A stretch of DNA of 64,000 bases from Deferrivibrio essentukiensis (lineage in GTDB: Bacteria > Chrysiogenota > Deferribacteres > Deferribacterales > Deferrivibrionaceae). Below the pieces are notes generated by a model, which saw only the letters and a list, made by a program, of their open reading frames with translations, ran no database searches and had not been told where the DNA came from. How positions within the stretch are numbered: the first letter of the stretch is position 1; each line of letters begins with the position of its first letter. The stretch lies in the NCBI RefSeq assembly GCF_020480685.1, contig NZ_JAJAFU010000003.1:1-64000 (forward strand), given 5' to 3'. Below are positions 10,450 to 20,230 of this stretch, piece by piece. Made by a program: the position numbers and the translations under genes.

Positions 10450-11786
10450 CTTAGCTTCCCAACCTTTTTAATATCACTTGTACCTTTTAAAATTTTAAAT
10501 GTAGCGATTAAAATAATTGTAAATAAAATTATAAAATACCAATTAAACCAGCCAATTGAAGCCATAAATGCTTTATTTTCTGCAATTTTATGAGATATTT
10601 CAGGGTTTACAAGTTTCAATATATCACGATATATTCCAAAAAAGATTGAGTAAAAAAAGCCAATAAGACCGTAAGATAAGTTAAAACTTAAACCTTTAAA
10701 ACTAAGCACTGTAGCCCTTTTGTCCGAAGAAGTTTCATTATTCAAATAGTGGCTCAAGAAAAAACCGTTCATCATAAAGGCTGCAAATAAAACCACCATA
10801 GGAGCAATACCATAAAATGGGACAAAAAGTGAGATTCCGTAAAATCCAACAATAGTCATAACGGTAAGTATAATCATATTTTTTAAAGGGGTAAATTTTT
10901 CAGTCATCACTCTGGATATTTTTGGAATAAACAGGCCAATTACAGAAATAGCAGAGCCTATCACTCCAAACAGCGCTTCAGGAATCATAATAAGACGATA
11001 ATACTGGCTTGTAAGAGTAACAACCATCCTTATACTATGATCAAATAACATTCCAAAAAGTATAACAGAAAAAACAAACGGACTTTTTATAACCCATTTA
11101 CCTGTAGACATTGTGTGTTTTAATGTAGCAATAGATGTTTTAAAAAATCCACTCACCTGTAATTTTTCTTTATTATCAAGTTCAGGTTCTTTCATTCTTA
11201 AAACAGCCGTAAAAGCTATCAATGAAGACATCAATGTCAGATAAAGTGGAAATCTCATCGTTTGCTGTTGAGTTAAGACAATATTAAAACCTAAAAAGTC
11301 CAACACTTTATTCACCATATTTGGATCATAAATAAAAGAACCTAAAGTCATAGCTACAATAAATCCCACAGACTGCAATTTCATCTGGATTTCCAACACT
11401 CGCCCCCATTCATCAGTCTGCCCTGTAAGCACAAGTGTATCATAGGCAATAGCTTCATCCGCTCCACTTGCCATCGCCTCGGCAATACCGCTTAAAATTC
11501 TGTTAATCAAAAATACTGCAAATATAAGGTTTCCATTTCCAAGAGGGACAAAACTTATAAGCATAAGCTCAATAATCATTATTACACAAGTACTTACCAA
11601 GAGTTTTTTTCGACCTAAAATATCAGCTAAGGCACCTGACGGCACTTCCACTAATACTATGGTAATTGCCCACACCACATTAAGCATCGCAAATTGTTCA
11701 ATCGTTAAACCGTAATCTAAAAATAAAACAGTAAATACCGGATAATAAAAACGGGCATTATAAAGCACCCGTAATATAATAAACAT
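10446..11786 (-). CDS. Major facilitator superfamily transporter
   Basis: A 446-residue polytopic protein with about 12 predicted membrane helices. The loop between helices 2 and 3 has the MFS signature GALADILGRKKLL (near residues 55-68), which drives conformational change in the family. The N-terminal RVLYNARFYYPVFT resembles uncharacterised MFS proteins of anaerobes, so I do not assign a substrate. It is monocistronic, followed by the converging YdjM-like gene, with the multi-PAS kinase upstream on the same strand after a 160 bp gap. Confidence 0.88.
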   Translation of the reverse strand: MFIILRVLYNARFYYPVFTVLFLDYGLTIEQFAMLNVVWAITIVLVEVPSGALADILGRKKLLVSTCVIMIIELMLISFVPLGNGNLIFAVFLINRILSGIAEAMASGADEAIAYDTLVLTGQTDEWGRVLEIQMKLQSVGFIVAMTLGSFIYDPNMVNKVLDFLGFNIVLTQQQTMRFPLYLTLMSSLIAFTAVLRMKEPELDNKEKLQVSGFFKTSIATLKHTMSTGKWVIKSPFVFSVILFGMLFDHSIRMVVTLTSQYYRLIMIPEALFGVIGSAISVIGLFIPKISRVMTEKFTPLKNMIILTVMTIVGFYGISLFVPFYGIAPMVVLFAAFMMNGFFLSHYLNNETSSDKRATVLSFKGLSFNLSYGLIGFFYSIFFGIYRDILKLVNPEISHKIAENKAFMASIGWFNWYFIILFTIILIATFKILKGTSDIKKVGKLS

Positions 11787-11945
11787 CTTGATATTTGTTA
11801 GTTTAAAGGGGGAAATATTTAAATCAGTAATAAGCTAACCTCATAAATTTACTAATGCTAAAATAGGTTAATATAATTTTTAAATTTTAAAAAGAAAAAT
11901 TTTGGCAATTTTAAAACTGTTTAACAAAAAGATAAGCAAGATAGA

Positions 11946-14567
11946 TTACTTGCCATACAATTCATTATAAATCTTTAAAGTTAAATCTCTTATGTCATAA
12001 GGTTTTTGTATAAAACTTCCGTTAACAATTCCTATCTTCATATCTTCCAACATTTTCTCACTGTGACCTGAAGAAAATATAATTTTTATATCAGGGTTAA
12101 TTTCTCTTGCCCTTTTTGCAAACTCTAAACCGTCCATTTCAGGCATTACCATATCAGTTATAATTAACTTTATTTCATCCTTATGAGTTTGTAAAAGCTC
12201 TAAGGCACTTAACGGACTGGCAGAGTGAAACACTTTATAGTTTAACATTTCAAGTATCGATTTCACGCTATCTAAAACACTCTCTTCATCCTCTACCAAC
12301 AGTAAACCTTCCCCTTGCCCCTGGACAAATTCAGTATTTTTTACTTGAGATTTAAACTCGTTACCTTCAAAATGCGCCGGCAAAAATATTTTAAAAGTCG
12401 TCCCTACACCCTCTTCACTTTCCACATAAATATTCCCCTTGTTTTGCTTTACAATACCAAATACTGTCGCAAGTCCAAGCCCTGTCCCCTTTCCCACATC
12501 CTTTGTAGTAAAAAAAGGCTCAAATATTTTATCTAACAATTCTTTTTTTATCCCTTCTCCGGTATCTGAAACTGATATAAGCACATACTGACCTTCTTGA
12601 AGGCCAGGATAACTTGGAAGGTAATAATCGTTTATTTCGATATTTTTAAGTTTAATTTCAATCTTTCCTATACCTTTAATTGCATCTTTTGCATTTATAA
12701 GCAAATTTGTCATTACTTGATTCAACTGTGTAGCATCAGCTTTAATATTATTTATATTTTCTTCACTTTTAAATATCACATCAATATTTTCACCAACCAA
12801 AACCTTAAACATCTTTATATGATTATCAAAAAAATCTTTTAAATCTATTACAACAGGCCTTATTGGCTGTTTTCTTGCAAAGCTCAAAAGTTGCCTGGTA
12901 ATATCAGCTGCATGCTCCGCTGCCCTTCTAATTCGCATTAAATACTCTTTTAGCTCACTTTCAGGAGCTGTTTTTAAAATGGATAATTCTATATAGTTTA
13001 AAATAATTGTCATCATATTGTTGTATTCATGAGCAACACCGCCAGCAAGCCTTCCCAGAGCCTCAAGTTTTTGACTATGTCTTAGCTTTTCTTCAATCAG
13101 TTTTTTCTCTGTAATGTCAATGGCAGTCCCCAAAGCTGCGGGTTTACCATCCCACATAATTCTATCAGCGGTAAAATCTACCCACCTTTCTTCGCCATTT
13201 TTTGTAATAATCTTAAATTCATAACGATTAGGGATATTTTCTCCACGCTGTCTTCTAAGCCCTCTATCTCTAATCATTTCCATATATTCCGGATGCACAA
13301 TACTCCAAAATTGAGCACCAACAATTTCCTCAGGGCTATAGCCTGTGACCTCTTCAAACTCATTGTTTGCAAAGATAAATTTATCACCCGAATATACAAA
13401 GATAGCAGCAGATGTAGTGTTAGTAAGAGCCCTAAATTTTGCTTCACTCTCTTCTAACGTCCTTTTATCAGTCATATGCTCGGTAACATCAACCAATATC
13501 CCAAAAACCGTATTTCTTTCTGCATCATAAGTTGCAATAGAAAATACATCTTTAATCTCACCGTTTGAAGCATCTTTTATCTTAAAATTAACCTCATACT
13601 TCTCACCGTTTTCAATAAGGTTTTTCAAAGCCCTATCCAAAGTAGGTCTATATTCCAATAAAGGAATATATTTTACATACTCATACTCAAACTCTTCCCC
13701 CTCAATACCGTAAATACGCCTTGCCCCCACTGAGCCATAAATCTTTCCGGTAGAAAGGTTTAATTCCCAACAGCCAAATTTAGCAACCACTTCAGCTCTG
13801 TTTAACATATCTACTGTTTCTTTTAACTTAAACTCTAACTCTTTTCTTTCTGTAATATCAAAAGCTGTCCCTATCACTGAAGGCTTACCGTTATAAATTA
13901 CGGGCTTACCCATATATTCTGACCACAACACACGTCCATCTCTTGTTAAAAGCTTTACCTCATACTTTGCAGGAACATCTTCCCCTTTCTGTCTTGCAAA
14001 GCCTCTAACTTTAACTATTTCACGATAATCAGGATGAATGATATCCCAAAATTTTAATTTATTATAAAACTCATCCTCAAAATATCCAAAGGTATCAACC
14101 ATCTTTTTATTTACATAGGCAAAATTTTCACCGGAAAATATAAAAACTGCGGCATCTATAAAATCTGTCAAAATAGAAAATATATCAGAAGATTTATGAG
14201 AGTTTGCTACCCTTTTTTCGGTAATATCTCTAACACTACCTGCAACATATAAGAATTTACCATTATCAAAAACAGATTTTTTCTGGTCAACGACATATCT
14301 TACTTCACCACTTTTAGTAATAATTCTGTAATACTGAGTTATCTGTATCGGTTTTTCAGAAAGTATTTCAGATTCTTTCAAGACTCTTTCTACGTCATCT
14401 TTATGAATTATATCTATCCAATTTATCTTACCACTTTTAAACTCTTCTAACGCATATCCTGATATCTTTTCACTACCACTTATTACATCCACTGACCAGT
14501 CAGGATTGCCCTTGTAAATAATAACATCTAATTCACTTAGCAGGCTGATTATGTCAGAATTTTCCAT
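11946..14567 (-). CDS. Multi-PAS hybrid histidine kinase with C-terminal receiver domain
   Basis: The 873-residue cytoplasmic protein has four PAS/PAC modules (about 5-125, 134-240, 255-365, 385-490), a HisKA domain with phospho-His in VAHEYNN (about residue 512), an HATPase domain (DTGEGI, FTTKDVGKGTGLGLATVFG) and a receiver with phospho-Asp in LIITDMVMPEMDG (about 805). Modules 2 and 4 are strikingly alike (both have A-IF-YSG/FSG, HP-Y, GE--P-RYE/KYE, GTA-DITE), pointing to internal duplication. No membrane segment is visible. There is no cognate output regulator nearby, so the partner is unknown. Unlike the first kinase in the window this one is intact, and it shares that kinase's HisKA-HATPase-REC architecture. 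Confidence 0.9.
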   Translation of the reverse strand: MENSDIISLLSELDVIIYKGNPDWSVDVISGSEKISGYALEEFKSGKINWIDIIHKDDVERVLKESEILSEKPIQITQYYRIITKSGEVRYVVDQKKSVFDNGKFLYVAGSVRDITEKRVANSHKSSDIFSILTDFIDAAVFIFSGENFAYVNKKMVDTFGYFEDEFYNKLKFWDIIHPDYREIVKVRGFARQKGEDVPAKYEVKLLTRDGRVLWSEYMGKPVIYNGKPSVIGTAFDITERKELEFKLKETVDMLNRAEVVAKFGCWELNLSTGKIYGSVGARRIYGIEGEEFEYEYVKYIPLLEYRPTLDRALKNLIENGEKYEVNFKIKDASNGEIKDVFSIATYDAERNTVFGILVDVTEHMTDKRTLEESEAKFRALTNTTSAAIFVYSGDKFIFANNEFEEVTGYSPEEIVGAQFWSIVHPEYMEMIRDRGLRRQRGENIPNRYEFKIITKNGEERWVDFTADRIMWDGKPAALGTAIDITEKKLIEEKLRHSQKLEALGRLAGGVAHEYNNMMTIILNYIELSILKTAPESELKEYLMRIRRAAEHAADITRQLLSFARKQPIRPVVIDLKDFFDNHIKMFKVLVGENIDVIFKSEENINNIKADATQLNQVMTNLLINAKDAIKGIGKIEIKLKNIEINDYYLPSYPGLQEGQYVLISVSDTGEGIKKELLDKIFEPFFTTKDVGKGTGLGLATVFGIVKQNKGNIYVESEEGVGTTFKIFLPAHFEGNEFKSQVKNTEFVQGQGEGLLLVEDEESVLDSVKSILEMLNYKVFHSASPLSALELLQTHKDEIKLIITDMVMPEMDGLEFAKRAREINPDIKIIFSSGHSEKMLEDMKIGIVNGSFIQKPYDIRDLTLKIYNELYGK

Positions 14568-14928
14568 AACAAAAATCTCGTTAAATTATATTTATCAATA
14601 AAATTATATTAGAACAATTTTAATAAATCAATATAATTTGCTCTAATAAAGTCTTCATGCTTTCTTAACTAAACTACTTTACTTATAACTGTTATCCCCC
14701 TCATTTTATCAGGATATCCCATTAATACATAAGGACTAACCAAGTCTTTTACTTAAGAAAATCAAAAGAAATCTCAAAAAAAGTGATATTTTTTTATCAT
14801 ATATAATTTTTTATTATCTATAACATAAAAAAAGAGACTGAAGGATAATAACTTCTTGACAAAAAGATTTAATTTGAGGTATTTGTCTAGAACATTGTTT
14901 CATATGCACAGAAATGGAGGTGGCTGGG
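14568..14928. other. Intergenic region upstream of the antiporter operon
   Basis: This is the longest gene-free stretch in the window. It separates the divergent multi-PAS kinase and the Mrp operon and must hold both promoters. The only convincing element I see is a TTGACA box close to the operon start (listed separately). A short TGATA/TATCA dyad around a T-tract (14784-14799) is too weak to call. I find no open reading frame, tRNA or recognisable riboswitch fold. Confidence 0.6.
14856..14885 (+). promoter_or_regulatory. Candidate sigma-70-type promoter of the Mrp operon
   Basis: A perfect -35 box TTGACA (14856-14861) is followed after 18 bp by TATTTG (14880-14885), a weak -10. It lies about 45 bp before the chosen start of the first antiporter gene, a normal leader length. 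The -35 match is strong and the -10 match is poor, hence moderate confidence. Confidence 0.45.
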
Positions 14929-15402
14929 GTGTTGAGTTATATATTTAGTTTTTTAGTGCTTCTTAGTTTTTGGCTGGTTTTATCTGGACACTTTCATACA
15001 CTTTTAATAGTTCTTGCTCTTTTGTCCTCTCTAATTGTAGTCTATTTAACTAACGATATGTTTTTTCCTAACAAAAAAGTTAATCTAAAATTAATAGTGA
15101 AAATATTTTTATATGTACCTTTATTGCTAAAAGAAATCATATTATCTAATATTCAAATCTTAAAAATACTCTTAAGAAAAGATATTAGAAATACAATTAA
15201 CCCTATAATGGTTGAATTTGAACCTAAAGTTAAGTCTGACATTGGGGTTACTTTGCTTGGCAATTCAATAACACTTACCCCTGGGACTGTTACAATATTT
15301 GCATCCGATAAGCAGTTTTTAGTGCATGCAATCGATAAAGGCTTTGAGTCAGGGATATACTCATTGCAAGAAAAGGTTGAAGAGGTAGAGAAAGCCATAT
15401 GA
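14929..15402 (+). CDS. mrpE: Monovalent cation/H+ antiporter subunit E (MrpE/MnhE)
   Basis: A small membrane protein with two or three N-terminal helices and the family's C-terminal block (NSITLTPGTVTIF, then SGIYSLQEKVEEVEKAI). MrpE is an accessory subunit of multi-subunit Na+/H+ antiporters. I chose GTG at 14929 because GGAGG (14916-14920) sits eight bases before it. The upstream in-frame ATG at 14914 overlaps that Shine-Dalgarno sequence and would add residues that do not look like a membrane-protein start; TTG at 14932 is a third option. It heads the operon and overlaps mrpF by 4 bp. Confidence 0.9.
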   Translation: MLSYIFSFLVLLSFWLVLSGHFHTLLIVLALLSSLIVVYLTNDMFFPNKKVNLKLIVKIFLYVPLLLKEIILSNIQILKILLRKDIRNTINPIMVEFEPKVKSDIGVTLLGNSITLTPGTVTIFASDKQFLVHAIDKGFESGIYSLQEKVEEVEKAI

Positions 15403-15656
15403 TTTTTAAATTAAGTATTATAATAATACTTCTAGCATCATTTACAGCAATTTACAGATTAGTAAAAGGCCCTACTTTTTTTGACAGAGTATTAACAGTA
15501 AATTTAATAGGTACTAAAGTCGTTGTTCTTTTAGTACTGATAGATTTCTTATACAATAGACCAGAATTTGTTGACATTTCAATTTCTTATGCTCTAATAA
15601 ACTTTATTGGCACTATTGCCATTTTAAAACTTAAGGAAAAGGGGAAGCTGGATTGA
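15399..15656 (+). CDS. mrpF: Monovalent cation/H+ antiporter subunit F (MrpF/MnhF)
   Basis: 85 residues with three predicted helices and the motif YRLVKGPTFFDRVLTVNLIGTK split over the first loop (residues about 20-42), diagnostic of MrpF. It is a small subunit of the antiporter complex, needed for assembly or activity in known Mrp systems. Start and stop overlap its neighbours (ATGA at the mrpE end, TTG/TGA at the mrpG start), consistent with tight translational coupling. Confidence 0.92.
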   Translation: MIFKLSIIIILLASFTAIYRLVKGPTFFDRVLTVNLIGTKVVVLLVLIDFLYNRPEFVDISISYALINFIGTIAILKLKEKGKLD

Positions 15657-15961
15657 ACTTCATTACTGGTTTTTTTATAATTTTAGGTTCGTTGCTTATT
15701 CTGGTATCAACAATAGGTCTTATAAGGATGCCAGGGTTTTACACAAGAATACACGCTGCCGGCAAGACAGATACTTTAGGTCAAATGCTAATTATTTTTG
15801 GATTAATTCTTTATGAAGGTTTTTCTCTTATATCTTTAAAGTTAATTATTCTCACGACATTCATATTTATTGCAAACCCTACAGCAACTCATGCATTAGC
15901 AAGAGCTGCTTACATTAAGGGTGTAAAATGGTGGAGTAGACAAAGTGACAATTCTAATTGA
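15653..15961 (+). CDS. mrpG: Monovalent cation/H+ antiporter subunit G (MrpG/MnhG)
   Basis: 102 residues, three helices, with the MrpG signature GLIRMPGFYTRIHAAGKTDTLG (residues about 23-44) and NPTATHALARAAY near the C-terminus. The start is TTG, overlapping the mrpF stop and preceded by GGGGAAG. The gene runs into the DUF4040 gene by 17 bp. It is part of the membrane arm of the antiporter. Confidence 0.92.
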   Translation: MNFITGFFIILGSLLILVSTIGLIRMPGFYTRIHAAGKTDTLGQMLIIFGLILYEGFSLISLKLIILTTFIFIANPTATHALARAAYIKGVKWWSRQSDNSN

Positions 15962-16475
15962 CATAATGTTTTTAACATTTTTAATTTTAGCTGCGTTTTT
16001 ATCTATACATTTTAAAAATTTGCTTAACTCTGTTATTGTATTAGGAGCTTATTCGTTATATGTGGCTGTACTGTGGACTACCCTTAATGCAATTGATGTA
16101 GCTTTTACCGAAGCTGCTGTAGGAGCTGGAATAAGTACAGTGTTATTTCTTGCGGTTTTTACAAAGGTAGAATACGAGGATAAATCTCTAGTTAGAAAAG
16201 ATAGAAAAATACTCGCTCTTGGAATACTATTTTTTCTAGGATACCTTCTCATACTTGGTGTTACAGATATGCCAAACTTTGGTGATCCAAACTGGGTTAC
16301 CAATACTTACCTTATTCCTGATTTTATTGCACGAGCTAAAACAGAAACAGGAGCTGATAATATTGTTACTGCCGTACTGGGAAGCTACAGGGGGTTTGAT
16401 ACAAATGGTGAAACAGCTGTTATATTTATAGCGGGTCTTTGTACATATTTGATATTGAACAGGGGTGAGAGTTGA
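15945..16475 (+). CDS. Antiporter subunit with DUF4040 (MbhD-like) and MbhE-like domains
   Basis: 176 residues. The first ~80 match DUF4040/MbhD (AIDVAFTEAAVGAGISTVLFLAVF), and the last ~50 match MbhE (NIVTAVLGSYRGFDTNGETAV). In classical MrpA these two regions form the C-terminal end of one very large subunit; here they stand alone as a separate gene, as in archaeal and thermotogal Mbh/Mbx operons. GTG at 15945 has GGAG eight bases upstream and is preferred over ATG at 15966. Stop overlaps the TTG start of mrpB. Confidence 0.85.
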   Translation: MTILIDIMFLTFLILAAFLSIHFKNLLNSVIVLGAYSLYVAVLWTTLNAIDVAFTEAAVGAGISTVLFLAVFTKVEYEDKSLVRKDRKILALGILFFLGYLLILGVTDMPNFGDPNWVTNTYLIPDFIARAKTETGADNIVTAVLGSYRGFDTNGETAVIFIAGLCTYLILNRGES

Positions 16476-16894
16476 ATAATGATACAATATTAAAAACTAC
16501 TACTAGGATAATTGTTCCTTTTATTCTTATGTTCTCTTTATATGTATTAGCACATGGAGAAATAAGTCCCGGTGGAGGATTCCAAGGTGGAGTAATATTT
16601 GCAGCCGGACTTATCTTATATGCAATGGTATTTGGAATTGAAAAGTTTTATAAAATTATCAGTAAAAGAATGGTTATCTTCTTAACGGCACTTGGTGTTT
16701 CAGTTTATACCGGTGTAGGTTTTATTACCATGTTAAATGGTGGTAAATTTTTGGAGTACGCAAAGTTGCCAGGGCTTGATATGAAATCAGGTAACTCCAT
16801 GGGTCTGCTTTTTATCGAAACAGGGGTTTTCATTACCGTATTCAGTGTAATGATATTATTATTTATAGAGGTAGCTAAAAAATATGATAATTGA
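16472..16894 (+). CDS. mrpB: Monovalent cation/H+ antiporter subunit B (MrpB/MnhB)
   Basis: 140 residues and four helices. The segment HGEISPGGGFQGGVIFAAG (about 28-46) is the MrpB signature, and NSMGLLFIETGVFITVFSVM is the conserved last helix pair. A TTG start follows AGGGGTGAG. The gene overlaps mrpC by 11 bp. It functions with MrpC and the large subunits in the membrane arm. Confidence 0.92.
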   Translation: MNNDTILKTTTRIIVPFILMFSLYVLAHGEISPGGGFQGGVIFAAGLILYAMVFGIEKFYKIISKRMVIFLTALGVSVYTGVGFITMLNGGKFLEYAKLPGLDMKSGNSMGLLFIETGVFITVFSVMILLFIEVAKKYDN

Positions 16895-17267
16895 TTTTTT
16901 AATATACAAATACAACTATCTGGCAACAGTCATACTAATATTGATAGGTCTTTACAGTGTTATCGTAAATGGCAATCTTTTAAAAAAGGTAATCGGTCTT
17001 AATATTCTTTCTACATCTGTCATTCTTTTTTACATTAGTATTTCAAAAGTAACTGATGGCTCAGCTCCTATATACGCAAATGATGTTGTCAGATATGATA
17101 ACCCTTTGCCTCATGTTTTAATGCTTACTGCAATAGTGGTTGGGGTAGCAATTACAGCGGTAGCATTATCTGTAGTTTTAAAGATTAAAGAAACTTATGG
17201 AACTATTGAAGAAGATGAAATAATCAAGATAGATGAAGATGAAAAAGATATGGTGAACAATAAATGA
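16884..17267 (+). CDS. mrpC: Monovalent cation/H+ antiporter subunit C (MrpC, NuoK-like)
   Basis: 127 residues with three helices. LKKVIGLNILSTSVILFYIS and PLPHVLMLTAIVVGVAITAVA are typical of MrpC and its complex I homologue NuoK, including the membrane Glu/His-rich region used in proton relay. The C-terminal tail is acidic (EEDEIIKIDEDEKD). The gene overlaps mrpD by 4 bp (ATGA). Confidence 0.92.
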   Translation: MIIDFLIYKYNYLATVILILIGLYSVIVNGNLLKKVIGLNILSTSVILFYISISKVTDGSAPIYANDVVRYDNPLPHVLMLTAIVVGVAITAVALSVVLKIKETYGTIEEDEIIKIDEDEKDMVNNK

Positions 17268-18751
17268 ATTTAGAAATGAATTTACCTGCACTTGTTGTTG
17301 TATTCCCATTTTTTAGTGCGATGCTTATGGTTGCTATCGGGGTATTTTATAAAGAAATAGTCCAAATAATGTTTCAGGTAACCGCACTTATAACTGCATA
17401 TCTTTCAATTTTGTTATTTTTGAAGGTTTATGAAAGTGGCCCTATTCGATATTTTTTTGGCAATTGGGCGCCTCCTGTTGGGATAGAGTATTATGTAGAC
17501 TATACGAATATCTTTTTTATTACCATAATAACGGTACTCTTGTTTATAATGAGCATCTACTTTCCAAAAAGTGTTAAAAAAGAAATCCCGGAATCAAAAC
17601 AATATATCTTTTACTCAGTTACAATGCTTTTTGCATCAGGGCTTTTAGGGATAACCATTACAGGTGACTTATTTAATATTTATGTCTTTACTGAAATTTC
17701 ATCTATTACCGCATATGCTCTTATTGCAATCGGTGGGACAAAAAAGTCTTACAGGGCAAGCTTTAACTATTTGATACTTGGTACAATTGGAGCTACTTTT
17801 ATTGTACTTGGGATAGGTTATCTTTACATGGCAACAGGAACACTAAACCTTTTGGATATGCAACAAAGACTTATGCCAATGTATAGCTCTAAAGTTGTGA
17901 TAGTTGGCTCAGCCTTTATAGTAGTAGGTTTAAGTATGAAGATGGCACTTTTTCCACTTCATACCTGGTTACCAGGTGCTTATACACACTCCCCGTCAAC
18001 TATTAGCGCTTTTATGTCTGCTACCAGCACCAAAGTGATGGCATATTTACTTATCAGGTTTTTTTACACAATTCTTACACCTAACTTTGTTGCCAAAACA
18101 ATACCATTAACTGAAGTTTTATTTTATATTTCTCTTATTGCTATTTTAGCAGGCTCTTTTTTAGCTCTAGGACAAAAAGATTTAAAAATGATGTTTGCAT
18201 ACTCATCTGTTGGTCAAATCGGGTATATTGTTTTCGGAGCAACATTAGTAAGTACATATGGACTTATTGGCTCTATGTACCATTTTCTTTCTCATGCTGT
18301 AGTTAAAGGTGGGCTTTTCCTTGTTGCAGGCATTATATTTTATTTTACTACTTGCACTAAGATTGAAAACCTAGATGGACTTTATAAGAGAATGCCATTC
18401 ACTTCATTTGCTTTTCTTATTTTTGCATTATCTATGATAGGCATACCTGTTACATCTGGGTTTATAAGCAAATGGTATCTTGTTTTAGGAGCAATAAATT
18501 CTGGCAAATGGTTGGGTGTTATAGTTATTTTGATAAGCTCCCTATTAACTGCTGTCTATTTTTGGAGAATTGTTGACAGAATCTTTTTTACCAACTCCGA
18601 TAATAAGGTAAACAGAATTAAAGAGCCTTTGAGCATGTTAATACCAACATATACGCTTGTAGCTATAACTATATATTTTGGAATATTTCCTGCCAAGCTT
18701 GTTAAATATACTGAAATAGCAGCAAATTTGCTTATGGAGACAATTAAATGA
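17264..18751 (+). CDS. mrpD: Monovalent cation/H+ antiporter subunit D (MrpD), first copy
   Basis: 495 residues with about 14 helices of the NuoL/M/N-MrpA/D family. The conserved ion-channel features are visible: Glu in the fifth helix (IYVFTEISSI, about residue 142), Lys in the seventh helix (GLSMKMALFPLHTWLPGAYTHSPS, about 222-245) and the later Lys/His-rich helix (YHFLSHAVVKGGLF). These predict a proton or cation translocating subunit. It directly precedes a second homologue, with overlapping ATGA. Confidence 0.93.
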   Translation: MNLEMNLPALVVVFPFFSAMLMVAIGVFYKEIVQIMFQVTALITAYLSILLFLKVYESGPIRYFFGNWAPPVGIEYYVDYTNIFFITIITVLLFIMSIYFPKSVKKEIPESKQYIFYSVTMLFASGLLGITITGDLFNIYVFTEISSITAYALIAIGGTKKSYRASFNYLILGTIGATFIVLGIGYLYMATGTLNLLDMQQRLMPMYSSKVVIVGSAFIVVGLSMKMALFPLHTWLPGAYTHSPSTISAFMSATSTKVMAYLLIRFFYTILTPNFVAKTIPLTEVLFYISLIAILAGSFLALGQKDLKMMFAYSSVGQIGYIVFGATLVSTYGLIGSMYHFLSHAVVKGGLFLVAGIIFYFTTCTKIENLDGLYKRMPFTSFAFLIFALSMIGIPVTSGFISKWYLVLGAINSGKWLGVIVILISSLLTAVYFWRIVDRIFFTNSDNKVNRIKEPLSMLIPTYTLVAITIYFGIFPAKLVKYTEIAANLLMETIK

Positions 18752-20229
18752 CTGAAGCACTGAACTCTCCTCTTCCGTTAATTGCAGTTATTATTCCTCT
18801 TTTGATAACATTACCAATCCTGTTAGCAAAAAAGAACCCAAATACTCGTGATTTTTTTAGTATAGCTGGTGCATTTACAACCTTTTTAGTTGTTTTCAAT
18901 ATCTACTTAAAAGTAAAAAATGGAGAAATTCTTGAATTTCAGCTTATAGAGTTTTTACCTGGCCTTGTCTTAAAATTTAAAGTGGATGCATTCGGTGTCT
19001 TCTTTGCGTTAATGGCATCTTTTTTATGGTTTGTAACAACATTTTACTCAATTGGGTATATGCGTGGCAATAACGAAAAAAATCAGACCAGATTTTTTGT
19101 TTTCTTTGCTATTTCAATGTTTGCAGCTATCAGCGCTGCCTTTTCCGGCAACTTAATTACTCTTTATCTATTTTATGAAATAATTACATTTGCAACGTAT
19201 CCACTTGTTGCTCACAAGCAGACAAAAGAAGCGATACAGGGTGCAAGAAGGTATCTTTCTTATTTGTTACTCACATCTGTTATGTTTTTTCTACCTGCGT
19301 TAATTTATATCTATACAACGACAGGAAATTTAGATTTCACATTAGGAGGAGTATTAAACTCTGCGAATGATATAGACAAGTCAGTGTTAGGTATTATGTT
19401 ATTATTTTTTGTATTCGGTTCGGCCAAAGCTGCTGTGATGCCTTTTCATCTATGGCTACCATCTGCTATGGTTGCTCCTACCCCTGTCAGTGCATTGTTA
19501 CATGCAGTAGCTGTTGTCAAAACTGGAGTATTTGTTATTGTAAGAGTATTTGTATATATTTATGGAATTGACTTTTTAAAAGGTATATCTACGTCAAATT
19601 TAGTTACCATTTTTGCTGCATTTACGATTATAGTTGCATCTATGGTTGCCCTCAGACAGGACAATATTAAAGCAAGATTGGCTTACTCAACGATTAGTCA
19701 ATTATCCTACATTGTACTATCTGTTTCGCTTCTAAGTATTACTGGAGCAATAGGAGCTATAATGCATATTGTTGCTCATGGTTTTGCCAAGATAACTCTT
19801 TTCTTCTGGGCAGGTGCTGTTTATGTAGCCAACCATAAGACTAAAGTAAGTGAACTTAATGGTATAGCCAAGTATATGCCTTACAGTATGGCTGCTTTTA
19901 CTGTTGGTGCGCTTTCTATGATAGGTTTTCCTCCAATGGCTGGACTTATCAGCAAATGGTTTATTGCAAATGGTGCAGTTGAAGGTGGAAAAGCTTGGGT
20001 AATAGGGATACTTGTTATTAGTGCCCTTTTAAATGCTGGATATTTTGTGCCAATATTTATAAACGCTTACCTAAAGCCAGCACAACATACTGATAACCAT
20101 CACTTACATGAAGCACCATTAATGATGCTTATTCCAATAATGGTTACCTCGATACTTACAATTGCTATTTTTCTTTATCCTGATATGTTTTTAAACTTGG
20201 CTAAAATGGCACTTGGAATTGGAGGATAA
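18748..20229 (+). CDS. Second MrpD/NuoM-like antiporter subunit
   Basis: 493 residues, about 14 helices, same superfamily as the preceding gene but clearly diverged. Key features are FYEIITFATYPLVAHKQT (helix-5 Glu), SAKAAVMPFHLWLPSAMVAPTPVSALLHAV (helix-7 Lys and loop) and MHIVAHGFAKITLFFWAG. Having two MrpD-type genes in tandem plus a third homologue gives this complex more putative pumping modules than the canonical two of Mrp. It overlaps the mrpD stop by 4 bp and the next small gene's leader. Confidence 0.88.
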   Translation: MTEALNSPLPLIAVIIPLLITLPILLAKKNPNTRDFFSIAGAFTTFLVVFNIYLKVKNGEILEFQLIEFLPGLVLKFKVDAFGVFFALMASFLWFVTTFYSIGYMRGNNEKNQTRFFVFFAISMFAAISAAFSGNLITLYLFYEIITFATYPLVAHKQTKEAIQGARRYLSYLLLTSVMFFLPALIYIYTTTGNLDFTLGGVLNSANDIDKSVLGIMLLFFVFGSAKAAVMPFHLWLPSAMVAPTPVSALLHAVAVVKTGVFVIVRVFVYIYGIDFLKGISTSNLVTIFAAFTIIVASMVALRQDNIKARLAYSTISQLSYIVLSVSLLSITGAIGAIMHIVAHGFAKITLFFWAGAVYVANHKTKVSELNGIAKYMPYSMAAFTVGALSMIGFPPMAGLISKWFIANGAVEGGKAWVIGILVISALLNAGYFVPIFINAYLKPAQHTDNHHLHEAPLMMLIPIMVTSILTIAIFLYPDMFLNLAKMALGIGG

Positions 20230-20230
20230 G

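Noticed and set aside
14784-14799. TGATA/TATCA dyad around a T-tract in the Mrp upstream region
   Set aside because: Only 5-bp arms in AT-rich DNA; expected by chance.
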